Below are positions 6,543 through 12,649 of a stretch of DNA of 12,649 nt, in pieces. How positions within the stretch are numbered: position 1 is the first letter of the stretch; each line of letters begins with the position of its first letter. Source of the DNA: Deltaproteobacteria bacterium (GTDB lineage Bacteria; Desulfobacterota; Binatia; Binatales; Binataceae); assembly GCA_021786815.1 (NCBI GenBank), contig JAJYMR010000283.1, positions 1-12,649 on the forward strand, given 5' to 3'. The notes beneath the pieces are model-generated. The model had not been told where the DNA came from. It was given only the letters and a program-made list of their open reading frames with translations, and ran no database searches. The translations under genes and the position numbers were made by a program.

Positions 6543-6718
6543 AAATTCTAGGTCTCGTCATTGCTGTCTTCGGGTGGTTTCTCGCCGTCGTGAGCGTAAA
6601 GGTCCCAAGCGCGCCGGCCCAGATTGCCGTCGCTCTGGCTGGGTTCATCATCGCGCTTATCGGCGTCGTCGGCGTGCTCAACGGCGCGCATCTGAAGAAC
6701 GCAATCTGGAAGAGGTAG
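6539..6718 (+). CDS. Small two-span membrane protein of unknown function
   Basis: This 59-residue protein starts at GTG 6539, overlapping the previous stop by 4 nt. It is preceded by a strong ribosome binding site, AGGGAGGT at about 6526-6533. It reads MKILGLVIAVFGWFLAVVSV, a short polar turn (KVPSAPAQ), a second helix at about 28-48 ending in VLNGAHLKN, and the C-terminus AIWKR. The two helices form a hairpin, and the basic end probably faces the cytoplasm. No family is recognised. It ends 26 nt before the amt initiation codon at 6745. Confidence 0.75.
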   Translation: MKILGLVIAVFGWFLAVVSVKVPSAPAQIAVALAGFIIALIGVVGVLNGAHLKNAIWKR

Positions 6719-6744
6719 CCAAAGGAGCTAAGCGGAGAGGCTCG

Positions 6745-6830
6745 ATGCTGATACGAATCAACCAATATCGAGAGAGAATTACGGCTGCGATGTTCGCCGT
6801 GTGGCTCGGCCTGGCACTGATGCCCGGATC
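6745..6830 (+). other. amt: Signal-peptide start of amt, out of frame with the rest of the gene
   Basis: ATG 6745 has an excellent ribosome binding site (GGAGAGG, 6734-6740). It encodes a typical bacterial signal sequence: basic start MLIRINQYRERIT, hydrophobic core AAMFAVWLGLALMPG. This frame then turns into an unlikely SRPHRHLHQQRRPRRP and stops at 6891. The amt frame supplies the expected continuation IAAAQASAPAAAAS. Adding one base near 6829 would join them as ...LALMPG-(I/V)AAAQASAP, a normal signal-peptidase region. This is probably the true start of amt, disrupted by one missing base. Confidence 0.75.
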
Positions 6831-8438
6831 GCGGCCGCACAGGCATCTGCACCAGCAGCGGCGGCCTCGCCGGCCGCAGCCAAGGCCATAACCGACGCGG
6901 ACCTCGCGGGCATCAAAGGGCCGAGCACTGCGGACCTCGCTAAGGGCGATCCCGGCGGCACCCTGACCGGCACTGTCAACGATGTGCTCGTGAGCGATCC
7001 CAAGAAGGGCCTCACGATCGACGATCTCGTCAACATGGTCGGACAGAACCGGATCGCGATCAACTTCGTCTGGACCCTGATCACCGGCTACCTGGTCATG
7101 TTCATGCAGGCCGGGTTCGCCGCGGTCGAAACCGGGCTATGCCGGGCGAAGAACGCCAACCACACCATGATGATGAACTTCATGGTGTACGGGTTCGGCT
7201 TGTTCGCCTTCTGGGTGATGGGTTTCGCGCTTCAGGAGGGCGGTGCGGCCGGCGCGGCCACGCTCGGCGGTCTGCAATCGCTCAACAACGAGTTTGCCAT
7301 CCACGTCGGCGGCAAGACCTGGGGACTGTTCGGAACCAAGGGTTTTTTCCTGAGCGGATCCACTTATGACGTCGGCGTCATGGTGATGTTCCTGTTCCAG
7401 ATGGTCTTCATGGACACCGCGACCACGATCGTGACCGGCGCGGCAGCCGAGCGCTGGAAGTTCGCCGCTTTCGGAATCTCGACCTTCTTCCTCGGCGCAA
7501 TCACCTATCCCCTGTTCGGCAACTGGGCGTGGGGCGGCGGATGGCTCTCGCAGCTTGGCGCCAACTACGGACTCGGCCATGGTTACTGCGACTTCGCCGG
7601 CTCGGGCGTGGTGCATGCGGTGGGCGGAGTCACGGCGCTGGCGGTGTCGATGATTATCGGGCCGCGTATCGGCAAATACACACGCAGCGGAAAGCCGAAT
7701 CCGATGCCTGGATATGACATCACAATGGTTCTTATCGGATGCTTCATCCTGGCCTTCGGATGGTTCGGGTTTAACCCGGGCAGCACGCTTGGTGCTTCCG
7801 GCGCGGGCGATCTGCGTATCGGCTCAATCGCGGTCAACACGATGATCGCGGGATGCACGGGCTCATTCGGCGCAGTCCTCTACATGTGGATTCGCTTCGG
7901 CAAGCCGGACGCCTCGATGTCGGGTAACGGCCTGCTCGCCGGCCTGGTCGCGATTACCGCTCCGAGCGGATTCGTCAACACCGTGGGCGCGGCGATCATC
8001 GGCTTCGCGGCCGGGATGCTGGTCTGCCTGAGCGTCGAGTTCGTCGAGCGCGTGATGAAGGTTGACGATCCTGTCGGCGCAATCTCGGTGCACGGCGCGT
8101 GCGGCCTCTGGGGTGTCATGTCGGTTGGACTCTTCGCCGACGGCACCAGCAACTACGGCGGGAGCTGGAACGGCGTGAACGGTTCCGTCACCGGGTTGTT
8201 CTACGGCGATCCGAAACAGTTCGTCGCGCAGCTAATCGGATGCGCAACGCTGGTGGGTATCATCTTCACCCTGTCGTACCTCTTCAACGTGATTGTCGAT
8301 GTGATCGTCGGTCAGCGGGTCGGCGCGCAGAGCGAACTCGAAGGCCTCGATCTTCCCGAGATGGGAGCGCTGGGCTATCCGGAATTCCAGCTCGTAACCG
8401 CTGGCACCGGCCGCTCGGTGGAAATCGCTGCCGACTAA
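6801..8438 (+). CDS. amt: Ammonium transporter, Amt family
   Basis: The open frame is 545 residues from GTG 6801, but the gene probably begins at ATG 6745 in another frame (see separate entry). GTG 6801 has no ribosome binding site. The protein is an inner-membrane Amt/Mep/Rh channel that moves ammonium as a trimer. After an Ala-rich, secreted-looking extension (about 10-80) the Amt core follows with about 11 helices. Landmarks are MQAGFAAVETGLCRAKNANH (102-121), the first pore histidine in GSGVVHAVGG (H272), and the second in GAISVHGACGLWG (H431). The cytoplasmic C-terminal motif at 504-528, with GLDLPEMG, is the part that contacts P-II proteins. A glnK-like gene lies downstream in the same operon, which fits ammonium-dependent gating. 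Confidence 0.96.
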   Translation: MARPGTDARIAAAQASAPAAAASPAAAKAITDADLAGIKGPSTADLAKGDPGGTLTGTVNDVLVSDPKKGLTIDDLVNMVGQNRIAINFVWTLITGYLVMFMQAGFAAVETGLCRAKNANHTMMMNFMVYGFGLFAFWVMGFALQEGGAAGAATLGGLQSLNNEFAIHVGGKTWGLFGTKGFFLSGSTYDVGVMVMFLFQMVFMDTATTIVTGAAAERWKFAAFGISTFFLGAITYPLFGNWAWGGGWLSQLGANYGLGHGYCDFAGSGVVHAVGGVTALAVSMIIGPRIGKYTRSGKPNPMPGYDITMVLIGCFILAFGWFGFNPGSTLGASGAGDLRIGSIAVNTMIAGCTGSFGAVLYMWIRFGKPDASMSGNGLLAGLVAITAPSGFVNTVGAAIIGFAAGMLVCLSVEFVERVMKVDDPVGAISVHGACGLWGVMSVGLFADGTSNYGGSWNGVNGSVTGLFYGDPKQFVAQLIGCATLVGIIFTLSYLFNVIVDVIVGQRVGAQSELEGLDLPEMGALGYPEFQLVTAGTGRSVEIAAD

Positions 8439-8453
8439 CGGAGGAAATGCAAA

Positions 8454-8546
8454 ATGGTTGGTCAAATTGTCTTTACGGTCGTGATGCTGGCGGTGTTCGT
8501 CGGCTGGCAATTCGTAAAACCCGGCAAGAGCATCTTCGAAAAGTAG
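8454..8546 (+). CDS. 30-residue single-span membrane microprotein
   Basis: A 30-codon gene sits between amt and the TPR gene, 15 nt after the amt stop. It has a perfect ribosome binding site, GGAGGA (8440-8445), 8 nt before ATG 8454. It reads MVGQIVFTVVMLAVFVGWQF, then a basic VKPGKSIFEK tail and TAG. That is one hydrophobic helix at about 3-20 followed by a positively charged, presumably cytoplasmic end. An alternative ATG at 8447 is only 1 nt from the ribosome binding site and in a frame with no protein character. Small single-span subunits are known for other transporters (KdpF-like), so a role as an Amt companion is plausible, but function is unknown. Confidence 0.75.
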   Translation: MVGQIVFTVVMLAVFVGWQFVKPGKSIFEK

Positions 8547-8571
8547 CGTTACCCAGGGCGGTGCACGGATA

Positions 8572-9057
8572 ATGGAAGTCCAATTCGAAACGGGTGCCGA
8601 GTCAGTGGCGAAGCGATCGACCCCGATAATTCGTGATGCGCAGGTCCTGCTGCGTAGAGGAATCGACCTGATCGAGCGTAATCGCTTCGAGGAAGCCGCC
8701 AGCGTACTCGGCCAGGCGGTGGAACTCGAGCCCGGCTCCTCGACGACTTTCCTCGCACTGGGCATCGCTCTCGGACGCCTACTTCGCATCCCGGAGGCCG
8801 AAGAAGCGCTGGAAAAAGCTGCCGAGCTCGATCCCAAGGGATTCTATCCGAGGTATCGGCTCGGCGAGCTTTACATGCGGGTCGGCGTTCCGACCGCAGC
8901 GCGGGAACACCTGCAAGCGGCGATGGATCTAAGCCACAACGCGGAAGAGCGCTCGTTGGTGCGCCAGCTTCTGGCGCTCGACGACAAGCGCGGAGCGAAA
9001 CGGATCTGGCGTCCGGATTTTTCGCGCCTGTTCCGAAGGCGCAAGCCTCCGCAATGA
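8572..9057 (+). CDS. TPR-repeat protein of unknown role in the amt operon
   Basis: This 161-residue soluble protein has about three tetratricopeptide repeats, at roughly 21-54, 55-88 and 89-122. Examples are IDLIERNRFEEAASVLGQAVELEPGS and GIALGRLLRIPEAEEALEKAAELDP. A basic C-terminal tail follows (RIWRPDFSRLFRRRKPPQ). No signal peptide or membrane segment is seen. TPR domains bind other proteins, so it may tether or sense a partner such as P-II or Amt; that is inference. The ribosome binding site is weak (GGGCGG about 13 nt upstream), which suggests coupling to the upstream genes. Confidence 0.85.
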   Translation: MEVQFETGAESVAKRSTPIIRDAQVLLRRGIDLIERNRFEEAASVLGQAVELEPGSSTTFLALGIALGRLLRIPEAEEALEKAAELDPKGFYPRYRLGELYMRVGVPTAAREHLQAAMDLSHNAEERSLVRQLLALDDKRGAKRIWRPDFSRLFRRRKPPQ

Positions 9058-9151
9058 AGCCGATCCGGCGGGTCCTGCCGGACCTCGTACAATGCAGGGG
9101 GGACTTGCTCAGCGCGATGACCGTCGGAGTGAAACGCAGACGGAGAACACA

Positions 9152-9490
9152 ATGAAAAAGATTGAGGCAATCATAAAGCCATTCACGTTGGACGCGGTAA
9201 AACAGGCGCTTCAAAGCGCGGGCGTCAGCGGCCTGACTATAACGGAGGTTAAAGGTTTCGGCCGGCAAAAGGGACATACCGAGATGTATCGCGGCGAGGA
9301 ATACGTCGTCGATTTCGTCCCAAAGATCAGAATCGACATCGTTGTCAAAGATGACCTGGTCGAACAGGTCGTCGGCGCGATCCTCAAAGCCGCGCACACC
9401 GGCAAGATCGGTGATGGCAAAATCTTCATCAGCGATCTGAATGACGCGATCCGGATTCGAACCAACGAGCGCGGCGAAAGCGCCATCTGA
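9152..9490 (+). CDS. glnK: Nitrogen regulatory P-II protein (GlnK/GlnB)
   Basis: A 112-residue P-II signalling protein of standard length. P-II trimers read 2-oxoglutarate and ATP/ADP and bind targets including the Amt channel. Landmarks are MKKIEAIIKPFTLDAVKQAL, the T loop GFGRQKGHTEMYRGEEYVVDF with Y51 (the uridylylated tyrosine in proteobacteria), the B-loop region HTGKIGDGKIFI (82-93) and the C-loop RTNERGESAI. K90 of GDGK is present for nucleotide binding. The start is ATG 9152 with GGAG about 8 nt upstream. Its place behind amt argues for the GlnK type, but sequence alone does not separate it from GlnB. Confidence 0.95.
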   Translation: MKKIEAIIKPFTLDAVKQALQSAGVSGLTITEVKGFGRQKGHTEMYRGEEYVVDFVPKIRIDIVVKDDLVEQVVGAILKAAHTGKIGDGKIFISDLNDAIRIRTNERGESAI

Positions 9491-9507
9491 ACCTGAGATG
9501 ACCCTCG

Positions 9508-10518
9508 ATGATCATTGCTTTGACGCTCATCCTGGCCGTCGTCCTGCTTGCGCCGGTGATGTTCGGCGTGGTGGAACGCAACCTGGAGATATTTTTTCTG
9601 TGCGCCGGAGCGGCCGCCGCGCTTGTCAGTGGACAGTTCGGCTGGCCGCTTTTGCACACCGCGATTCGCGAACCGATCGCGCTCACGATCGCGGTGCTGA
9701 TTTTCGGCGTGGTGGCGCGAGTCGCGCGCCCCACTCTTGACGCGTGGTTCGAGGAACTTCTGGGCACTGTTTCACCGCGGGTCGTCTATTTCGTTCTGAT
9801 CGTCGTCCTTGGACTGCTTTCGAGCGTGATAACCGCGGTTATCGCGGCCCTTTTCCTGGTTGAGGCGATCGCGCTGATGAAGCTCGATCGTGACAGCGAA
9901 ATAATCACGGTCGTCCTTGCCTGCTTTGCGATCGGTCTTGGCGCCGCGCTGACGCCGATTGGCGAACCGCTCGGCACGATCGCGATCGCGGCTGTCGGCA
10001 AGGGCTTCTGGTACTTGATGCGCCTAATCGGGCCTCTGGTGATCATCGGAATCCTGATGGTCGGCGCGATCGCGCTGGCTGTGCCAGTGGCGCGCGGTTC
10101 CTCGCTCAGGGCCGAGCGACCCGAGCAGACCTGGGCGGACATCGTGGTTCGCGCTGGCAAGGTCTATCTCTTTGTCGCCGGGCTGGTTGGACTTTCATGG
10201 GGGCTGCGTCCCTTGGTGGACGAATACATAAGCCGGATGCCGCAAGGCGTGCTGTTCTGGCTAAACAGCGTGTCCGCGGTAGTGGACAATGCGACCCTGA
10301 CCGCGGCCGAGTTCGGCCCTACGCTCAGTATCGCTCAGCAGAAGGCGGTGCTGATGGGGCTGCTTATAAGCGGCGGGATGCTCATACCGGGCAACATCCC
10401 GAATATCGTCGCGGCGGGCAGACTCGGAATCGGCAGCCGCGAATGGGCCCGCGTGGGCTTGATAACCGGACTGCCCCTGATGACGCTGTGCTTCTTCGTT
10501 CTTCGATGGATCCGCTGA
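9508..10518 (+). CDS. Predicted ion transporter, DUF1646 family
   Basis: This 336-residue membrane protein has roughly nine or ten hydrophobic helices and the hallmarks of the DUF1646 predicted cation transporters: N-terminal VVERNLEIFFLCAG, LTPIGEPLGTIA (148-159), NSVSAVVDNATLTAAE (253-268) and GNIPNIVAAGRLGIG (295-309). Two re-entrant-like SSVITAVIAAL / SAVVDNATLTA segments, one in each half, suggest an inverted internal repeat as in the ion transporter superfamily (ArsB/NhaD-like). The substrate is unknown. It starts 17 nt after glnK, with only a weak GAG upstream, and closes the operon. It could balance charge or pH linked to ammonium uptake; this is inference. Confidence 0.85.
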   Translation: MIIALTLILAVVLLAPVMFGVVERNLEIFFLCAGAAAALVSGQFGWPLLHTAIREPIALTIAVLIFGVVARVARPTLDAWFEELLGTVSPRVVYFVLIVVLGLLSSVITAVIAALFLVEAIALMKLDRDSEIITVVLACFAIGLGAALTPIGEPLGTIAIAAVGKGFWYLMRLIGPLVIIGILMVGAIALAVPVARGSSLRAERPEQTWADIVVRAGKVYLFVAGLVGLSWGLRPLVDEYISRMPQGVLFWLNSVSAVVDNATLTAAEFGPTLSIAQQKAVLMGLLISGGMLIPGNIPNIVAAGRLGIGSREWARVGLITGLPLMTLCFFVLRWIR

Positions 10519-10604
10519 GTACGCGCATCCCAAGTGGGCATATTGCAGTCCGGAGCGCCGGTTGACTAATGCTCCGCATGACGGCAAGGAGTCGAGGACG
10601 GAGC
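10519..10604. terminator. Weak hairpin between convergent genes
   Basis: CGGAGC (10551-10556) pairs with GCTCCG (10571-10576), a perfect 6-bp stem with a 14-nt loop, between the convergent DUF1646 and enoyl-CoA hydratase genes. No T-run follows on either strand, so it is at best a Rho-dependent or weak termination site. Confidence 0.25.
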
Positions 10605-11393
10605 TTAGATGGCCCACGGGGCGGGACGTTTTTCGAAGAATGCCTCGAGGCCCGCGCGGCATTCGTCGGTCAAAAGCGGAGCTTCCTTGTACTCCGCCAT
10701 CTTCATGGAGACCGCTTGCGCCGAGAACTTCTCCAGCAGCGCTTTCGTGATCGTCTCCGCCTTGGGTGCGTTCATCGCGACCGAAGCCGCCCACTTCATC
10801 GCGGTCGCCATAAGCTCGCCGCTCGGGACCACTTCGTTGATGAGGCCAATCTCCCTGGCGTGGTCGGCGCCGATGAGTTCCCCGGTCAGAACCAGGAAGC
10901 GAGCGTGGCGCTCGCCGACCAGCCGCATCAGGTGAATCAGGACCATCCCGGCCTGGATTCCGCGCCTCAGTTCCGGATAGCCGATTCGCGCCTCGGGCAC
11001 AGCCACCGCCATGTCGCACGCGCTAACCAGCGCGGCTCCCGCCGCCGCTGCCGCACCGTTGACCGCCGCGATGGTGGGTTTGGAAAACCTGTACAGCCGA
11101 TCGATCAGCTCTTCGCCTCGGAACGCGTCGGCCCATAACGCGCCGCCGCTCCTGTCGAACTTCATCTCGTCGAGCGCGCGGCGAAGCTCCTTCAGATCCA
11201 TGCCCGCAGAGAAGGCCGGGCCGGCACCGGTGAGGATAAGCGCGCGCACGCCGCTGTCGTCCTCCGCGCGACGAAACGCCCCCATGATCCCGTCCACCAT
11301 CGGCATGCTGAGCGCGTTTCGGGTCTGCGGGCAGTTGAGAGTGACTACCGCGGCTGGATAGCGAGTCTCATAGCAAACGAGTTCCGGTTCCAT
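10605..11393 (-). CDS. Enoyl-CoA hydratase/isomerase (crotonase) family protein
   Basis: This 262-residue protein has the full crotonase fold. The oxyanion-hole segment is GPAFSAGMDLKEL (58-70). The second oxyanion/active-site segment is KPTIAAVNGAAAAAGAALVSACDMAVA (105-131), and GYPELRRG (138-145) follows. Aligned by eye with classical enoyl-CoA hydratase, the second catalytic glutamate is kept (E141), but the first (E144 of rat mitochondrial ECH, in GGGCE) is replaced by A121. A plain hydratase is therefore doubtful; an isomerase, hydrolase or other crotonase activity is possible. The start is ATG 11393 with a strong GGAGG about 9 nt upstream. It follows amrS after 113 nt on the same strand; joint transcription is uncertain. 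Confidence 0.92.
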   Translation of the reverse strand: MEPELVCYETRYPAAVVTLNCPQTRNALSMPMVDGIMGAFRRAEDDSGVRALILTGAGPAFSAGMDLKELRRALDEMKFDRSGGALWADAFRGEELIDRLYRFSKPTIAAVNGAAAAAGAALVSACDMAVAVPEARIGYPELRRGIQAGMVLIHLMRLVGERHARFLVLTGELIGADHAREIGLINEVVPSGELMATAMKWAASVAMNAPKAETITKALLEKFSAQAVSMKMAEYKEAPLLTDECRAGLEAFFEKRPAPWAI

Positions 11394-11506
11394 CGAAGAA
11401 TCCTCCTCTCTCAGGGAAAATCCAGGCGTTTAGCCTCGCAACGGCCGCTCGCTTTCCATTACTCATTCCTTGTCCGTAAACACGTTCGCCTTAGCCGTTC
11501 GAACGC

Positions 11507-12637
11507 CTATCTGCCGCCGATTCCGACACCGTCAATCGCGGTGCCGCAATCAGGGCACCGACCGGCGCGGATGTGATTTGAACGCACGTGGAAGCCGTAT
11601 CTGTCGATGAGCAGTCTGCCGCAGTTGTAACAATAGGTGTTTTCGCCGCCTTCGCCCGGCACGTTACCTTCATACACGTAGCGCAGTCCGGCGCTTTTAC
11701 CGATTTCCAGTGCGCGGCGCAGGGTCTTGACGGGTGTGGGAGCAGCGTCGAGCATCCTGTACGCCGGATGGAACTGCGAGACGTGCCACGGCACTTCCGG
11801 ACCGACCGAGCGCACGAACTCGGCTATCATGCGCAGTTCCTCGTCTGAGTCGTTAATCTGCGGAATGATGAGAGTAGTCACTTCGACCCACACACCCAGC
11901 CGGCGATACAGGCGGATCGCGTCGAGGACGGGCTGCAGGCGAGCGCGCGCGATGCGCCGATAGTTTGCTTCGTTGAAAAACTTGAGATCGACGTTCACCG
12001 CGTCGAGCACGGTCGCGATCTGGCGCAGCGGCGCTTCGCTGATGAACCCGTTGCTGACAAAGATGTTCTTCAGTCCCGCTGAGCGTGCCAGGCGGGCTGT
12101 TTCATACGCCAGTTCGAAGAAGATCGTCGGCTCCGTGTAGGTGTAAGCAATGGACGTGGCGCCGGCACGCAACGTTCCGTCGACGATTTCCTGCGGCGTG
12201 ACGCGTTCTCCAGGGATGCGGCCCTCAAGGATTGAGAGGCTCGGGCAGATTGGCTCCGGCGTTTCGGCGACGTCGTCCGATCCGATCTTTCGCGGTAGAT
12301 GCTCCTTGGGCCACTGCGCTATCTCCCAGTTCTGGCAGAAGGCGCATCGCAGATTGCATCCGATTGTTGCGATCGAATACGCGGTTGACCCGGGATAGAA
12401 GTGGAAAAGTGGCTTCTTCTCGACGGGATCGACCGTCCGGGCCACGACCGCGTCGTAAACAAGAGTGTAAAGTTTGCCGCGTTCGTTGTATCGGACTCCG
12501 CATGCGCCGCGGCCGCCTTCCGAGATGCGGCAATCGTGCGGGCAGAGGGTGCAGAGCACCCTTGCGTCGGGCAACGGTTGGTAAAATGCCGCCTCGCGGG
12601 ATGTTGTCATAGGAGGCTGGCGGTCCTTCACGGCCAT
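11507..12637 (-). CDS. amrS: AmmeMemoRadiSam system radical SAM enzyme (AmrS-like)
   Basis: This 376-residue radical SAM protein has the 4Fe-4S motif IGCNLRCAFCQNW (C94, C98, C101). A Cys-rich N-terminal module (C29, C32, C36, C46, with LCPHDCRISEGGRGACGVR) precedes it, which is the AmrS/pyruvate-formate-lyase-activase-like pattern. Further family marks are YTYTEPTIFFE, KNIFVSNGFI, AVNVDLKFF and WHVSQFHPAYRM. The C-terminus has two Cys pairs, YCYNCGR and GRCPDCG, a possible zinc or iron site. The reaction of the family is not settled in my knowledge; it is named for co-occurrence with AMMECR1 and Memo domain proteins. The frame is open to the window edge, so the true start may lie further upstream. 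ATG 12637 has GGAG very close; ATG 12610 has no ribosome binding site. Confidence 0.9.
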   Translation of the reverse strand: MAVKDRQPPMTTSREAAFYQPLPDARVLCTLCPHDCRISEGGRGACGVRYNERGKLYTLVYDAVVARTVDPVEKKPLFHFYPGSTAYSIATIGCNLRCAFCQNWEIAQWPKEHLPRKIGSDDVAETPEPICPSLSILEGRIPGERVTPQEIVDGTLRAGATSIAYTYTEPTIFFELAYETARLARSAGLKNIFVSNGFISEAPLRQIATVLDAVNVDLKFFNEANYRRIARARLQPVLDAIRLYRRLGVWVEVTTLIIPQINDSDEELRMIAEFVRSVGPEVPWHVSQFHPAYRMLDAAPTPVKTLRRALEIGKSAGLRYVYEGNVPGEGGENTYCYNCGRLLIDRYGFHVRSNHIRAGRCPDCGTAIDGVGIGGR

Positions 12638-12649
12638 GCTCCGCGACCG

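Noticed and set aside
9067..9115. Separate promoter or attenuator before glnK (GGTCC-tgcc-GGACC hairpin at 9071-9084)
   Set aside because: The stem is only 5 bp with no T-run, and no -24/-12 element at correct spacing is seen before glnK.

Overview
The window reads as a GC-rich chromosomal segment from a free-living bacterium, probably an uncultured soil or sediment lineage near Desulfobacterota/Binatota/Acidobacteriota. That placement is inferred from the gene set and protein style; no 16S or other decisive marker is present.

Layout. (1) 1-1989, minus strand: a conserved translation/transcription block. In transcription order it is tRNA-Thr(TGT), tRNA-Tyr(GTA), tRNA-Gly(TCC), tRNA-Thr(GGT), rpmG (L33), tRNA-Trp(CCA), secE, nusG and the start of rplK. 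The tuf gene usually found between tRNA-Thr(GGT) and rpmG/secE is absent; only 52 nt lie there. (2) 1990-4123: an accessory patch with a decayed RHS/YD-repeat fragment, one conserved gene of unknown function (2987-3463, minus), and about 660 nt without genes that contain a cluster of small inverted repeats. (3) 4124-5893, plus: a membrane histidine kinase of the NarL/DesK (HisKA_3) type, followed 3 nt later by its NarL/FixJ-type response regulator. (4) 5894-10518, plus: a nitrogen-type unit. A very good sigma-54 promoter (-24/-12 element at 6156-6171) precedes two overlapping small membrane-protein genes, an Amt ammonium transporter, a 30-codon single-span membrane microprotein, a TPR protein, a P-II regulator (GlnK/GlnB) and a DUF1646-type predicted ion transporter. 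(5) 10605-12637, minus: an enoyl-CoA hydratase/isomerase family protein, and an AmrS-like radical SAM enzyme whose start may lie beyond the window edge.

How the genes work together. The Amt-P-II pair is a standard ammonium uptake and sensing module, and the sigma-54 element fits NtrC-type control under nitrogen limitation. The less familiar part is the set of companions packed around it: three small membrane proteins, a TPR protein and a DUF1646 transporter. The amt gene itself carries an apparent one-base frameshift between its signal peptide (ATG 6745, good ribosome binding site) and the mature protein frame. This is either an error in the sequence or a real lesion.

The nitrogen operon with its micro-membrane proteins is the best candidate for an under-described system here. 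I saw no CRISPR array, phage gene or intact insertion sequence.
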